From Loktanella salsilacus (GTDB lineage: Bacteria; Pseudomonadota; Alphaproteobacteria; Rhodobacterales; Rhodobacteraceae): DNA of 64,000 nt. Shown here one piece after another: positions 62,964 through 64,000 of the stretch. Made by a program: the position numbers and the translations under genes. Numbering within the stretch: the stretch's first letter is position 1; every line of letters begins with the position of its first letter. The stretch spans positions 62,001 to 126,000 of the forward strand of contig NZ_FOTF01000001.1 of NCBI RefSeq assembly GCF_900114485.1, written 5' to 3'. The notes beneath the pieces are model-generated. The model did no database searches, had not been told where the DNA came from, and was given only the letters and a program-made list of their open reading frames with translations.

Positions 62964-64000
62964 ATGAAAAGCTTCACCCAATCCCCGACCGAGCCTGCAT
63001 TCGTGCAAAACCCCTACCCTGCCTATGACGCAATGCGCGCGCTGGGGCCATTTGTGCGGTGGACGGATTACGATCTGATCTGCACGACCAGCCATGCCGT
63101 GACCTCTGCTATGCTGCGCGACAAACGGCTGGGGCGTCAGGTACCCGAAGAGCTTGCCCCCGCCCCCGACGCCGCCCGCGCCGCGTTCGACGGGATCGAG
63201 GCGCATTCCATGCTAGAGCTGGAAGGGGCCGATCACATGCGCCTGCGCGGGCTGGTGCTGCGGTCCTTTACGTCCCGCGGGATTGCCGGGCTGGCGGATG
63301 GCATCCGGGCGCTGTGTCATACTTTGGTCGACCAGTTTCCCGCCGGGGACTTTGACCTGCTGGACGCCTATGCTCGCCCTGTGCCCGTCATCACCATCGC
63401 CCGCCTGCTGGGCGTGCCAGAGTCTGCGGCGGACGATCTGCTGCGCTGGTCCAACGCCATGGTCGCGATGTATCAGGCGCGGCTGACGCCCCAGATTATT
63501 GCCGAGGCCGAGGCCGCGACGGAAGATTTCAGCGCCTTTATCCGCGCGCATCTGGTCCACAAGCGTGCAGAACCGGGCGATGACCTGATTTCGACCCTGC
63601 TGGCGGCCGGGGATAAAATCAACGAGGCGGAGATGATCTCGACCTGTATTCTACTGCTGAATGCGGGCCACGAGGCGACGGTGCATACGCTGGGCAACGG
63701 CGTCAAAGCGATGCTAGAGGCCGGCGTGCGCCGCGCGGATGCCGCTGCGGTGGAGGAGATCATGCGCCTTGATCCGCCCCTGCATATGTTCACGCGCTGG
63801 GTGATGGAGGATTGCGAGATCGCAGGCCAGTCGTTCAAGCGCGGCGAGAAGATCGGCTGCCTGCTAGGGTCCGCCAACCGCGACCCCAGCATCTGGGACG
63901 CGCCAGAGGCATTCAACCCAGAGCGCACAGGCCCCGCACATGTCGCCTTTGGCGGCGGCGCGCATTTCTGCGTCGGCGCGCCGCTGGCGCGTATGGAATT
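62964..64000 (+). CDS. Cytochrome P450 (3' end beyond the window)
   Basis: At least 345 residues of a bacterial P450 are visible from MKSFTQSPTEPAF. The I-helix motif AGHEAT (234-239), ExxR (Glu265-Arg268 in EEIMRLDPP) and heme-binding FGGGAHFCVG with Cys336 are intact, so it should be an active oxygenase. It is read to the last base without a stop. The electron partner is not in the window, and the substrate cannot be predicted. It shares the 215-base divergent region with dctP, suggesting that it acts on the compound taken up by the TRAP system. Confidence 0.92.
   Translation, partial: MKSFTQSPTEPAFVQNPYPAYDAMRALGPFVRWTDYDLICTTSHAVTSAMLRDKRLGRQVPEELAPAPDAARAAFDGIEAHSMLELEGADHMRLRGLVLRSFTSRGIAGLADGIRALCHTLVDQFPAGDFDLLDAYARPVPVITIARLLGVPESAADDLLRWSNAMVAMYQARLTPQIIAEAEAATEDFSAFIRAHLVHKRAEPGDDLISTLLAAGDKINEAEMISTCILLLNAGHEATVHTLGNGVKAMLEAGVRRADAAAVEEIMRLDPPLHMFTRWVMEDCEIAGQSFKRGEKIGCLLGSANRDPSIWDAPEAFNPERTGPAHVAFGGGAHFCVGAPLARME

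Noticed and set aside
1-64000. CRISPR arrays, transposases, prophage genes, rRNA
   Set aside because: No regular direct repeats with spacers, no DDE or integrase motifs and no rRNA sequence were seen.

Overview
The window looks like chromosomal core DNA of an aerobic, probably marine, Rhodobacterales (Roseobacter-group) alphaproteobacterium. This rests on gene content and order (bolA-grxD, zapA next to tkt, mmsA/acyl-CoA dehydrogenase/hydrolase/mmsB, yhdP-queA, M23 peptidase-bactofilin, a C4-pathway hemA with Lys248, a dctPQM TRAP transporter). It also rests on high GC in third positions and on a GTTC-N7-GTTC type SOS box upstream of uvrA, the direct-repeat LexA site typical of Rhodobacter-like bacteria. 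The species cannot be named from the sequence. I see no integrase, transposase, prophage or CRISPR array.

Layout. 1-2.2 kb: bolA, grxD, an MliC-like lysozyme inhibitor, zapA and a coiled-coil partner. 2.3-9.4 kb: tkt; a translationally coupled operon of a DUF808 protein, a DoxX-like protein and a voltage-gated-type channel with a C-terminal zinc ribbon; a 47-residue membrane protein; gap; a 52-residue basic protein; coaD; a CBS-pair protein. 9.4-15.3 kb: valine catabolism (LysR regulator, mmsA, then acyl-CoA dehydrogenase, 3-hydroxyisobutyryl-CoA hydrolase and mmsB with ATGA overlaps). A structured stretch ending in a second intrinsic terminator lies just before the acyl-CoA dehydrogenase and looks like a regulatory leader or a small RNA. 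15.4-16.2 kb: a secreted-protein gene split by a frameshift at an A5 run. 16.3-28.8 kb: uvrA with its SOS box, lpdA with a near-consensus promoter, a DUF924 protein, an MFS transporter, queA, a YhdP/AsmA-like giant, bcp and a DUF455 protein.

28.9-45.5 kb is rich in envelope functions: M23 peptidase with bactofilin, a DHA2 efflux pump, an amidase-signature enzyme, prfB, a class A penicillin-binding protein, an AmiC-type amidase, an aminotransferase, a DsbA-like oxidoreductase, a Tat-exported metallo-beta-lactamase-fold protein, ispG, a RodZ-like protein and hemA. 45.7-55 kb: an M20 dipeptidase, two identical tRNA-Asp genes, an acyl-CoA synthetase, an orphan GAF histidine kinase of lower GC, two tRNA-Val isoacceptors around a histidine phosphatase, an HU-like protein and lon with a sigma-32-like promoter. 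55.3-64 kb: tgt, sufT, sufA, a 2-oxoglutarate/IPNS-type dioxygenase, tpiA, dctPQM and a divergent cytochrome P450 cut by the window end.

Between the genes lies a family of at least ten short composite repeats (CTTCTTCTGGTC or ATCTTGCC, then an AAATAC(C/T)TCC core, G-runs and often a hairpin), mostly pointing away from stop codons. Several palindromes in promoter regions (gap, tkt, lon, the LysR gene, dctP/P450) are candidate operators. No single gene cluster is a clear novel defence or biosynthetic system. The most unusual items are the leader before the valine operon, the 24-bp palindrome before gap, the channel operon, the frameshifted secreted protein and the repeat family.
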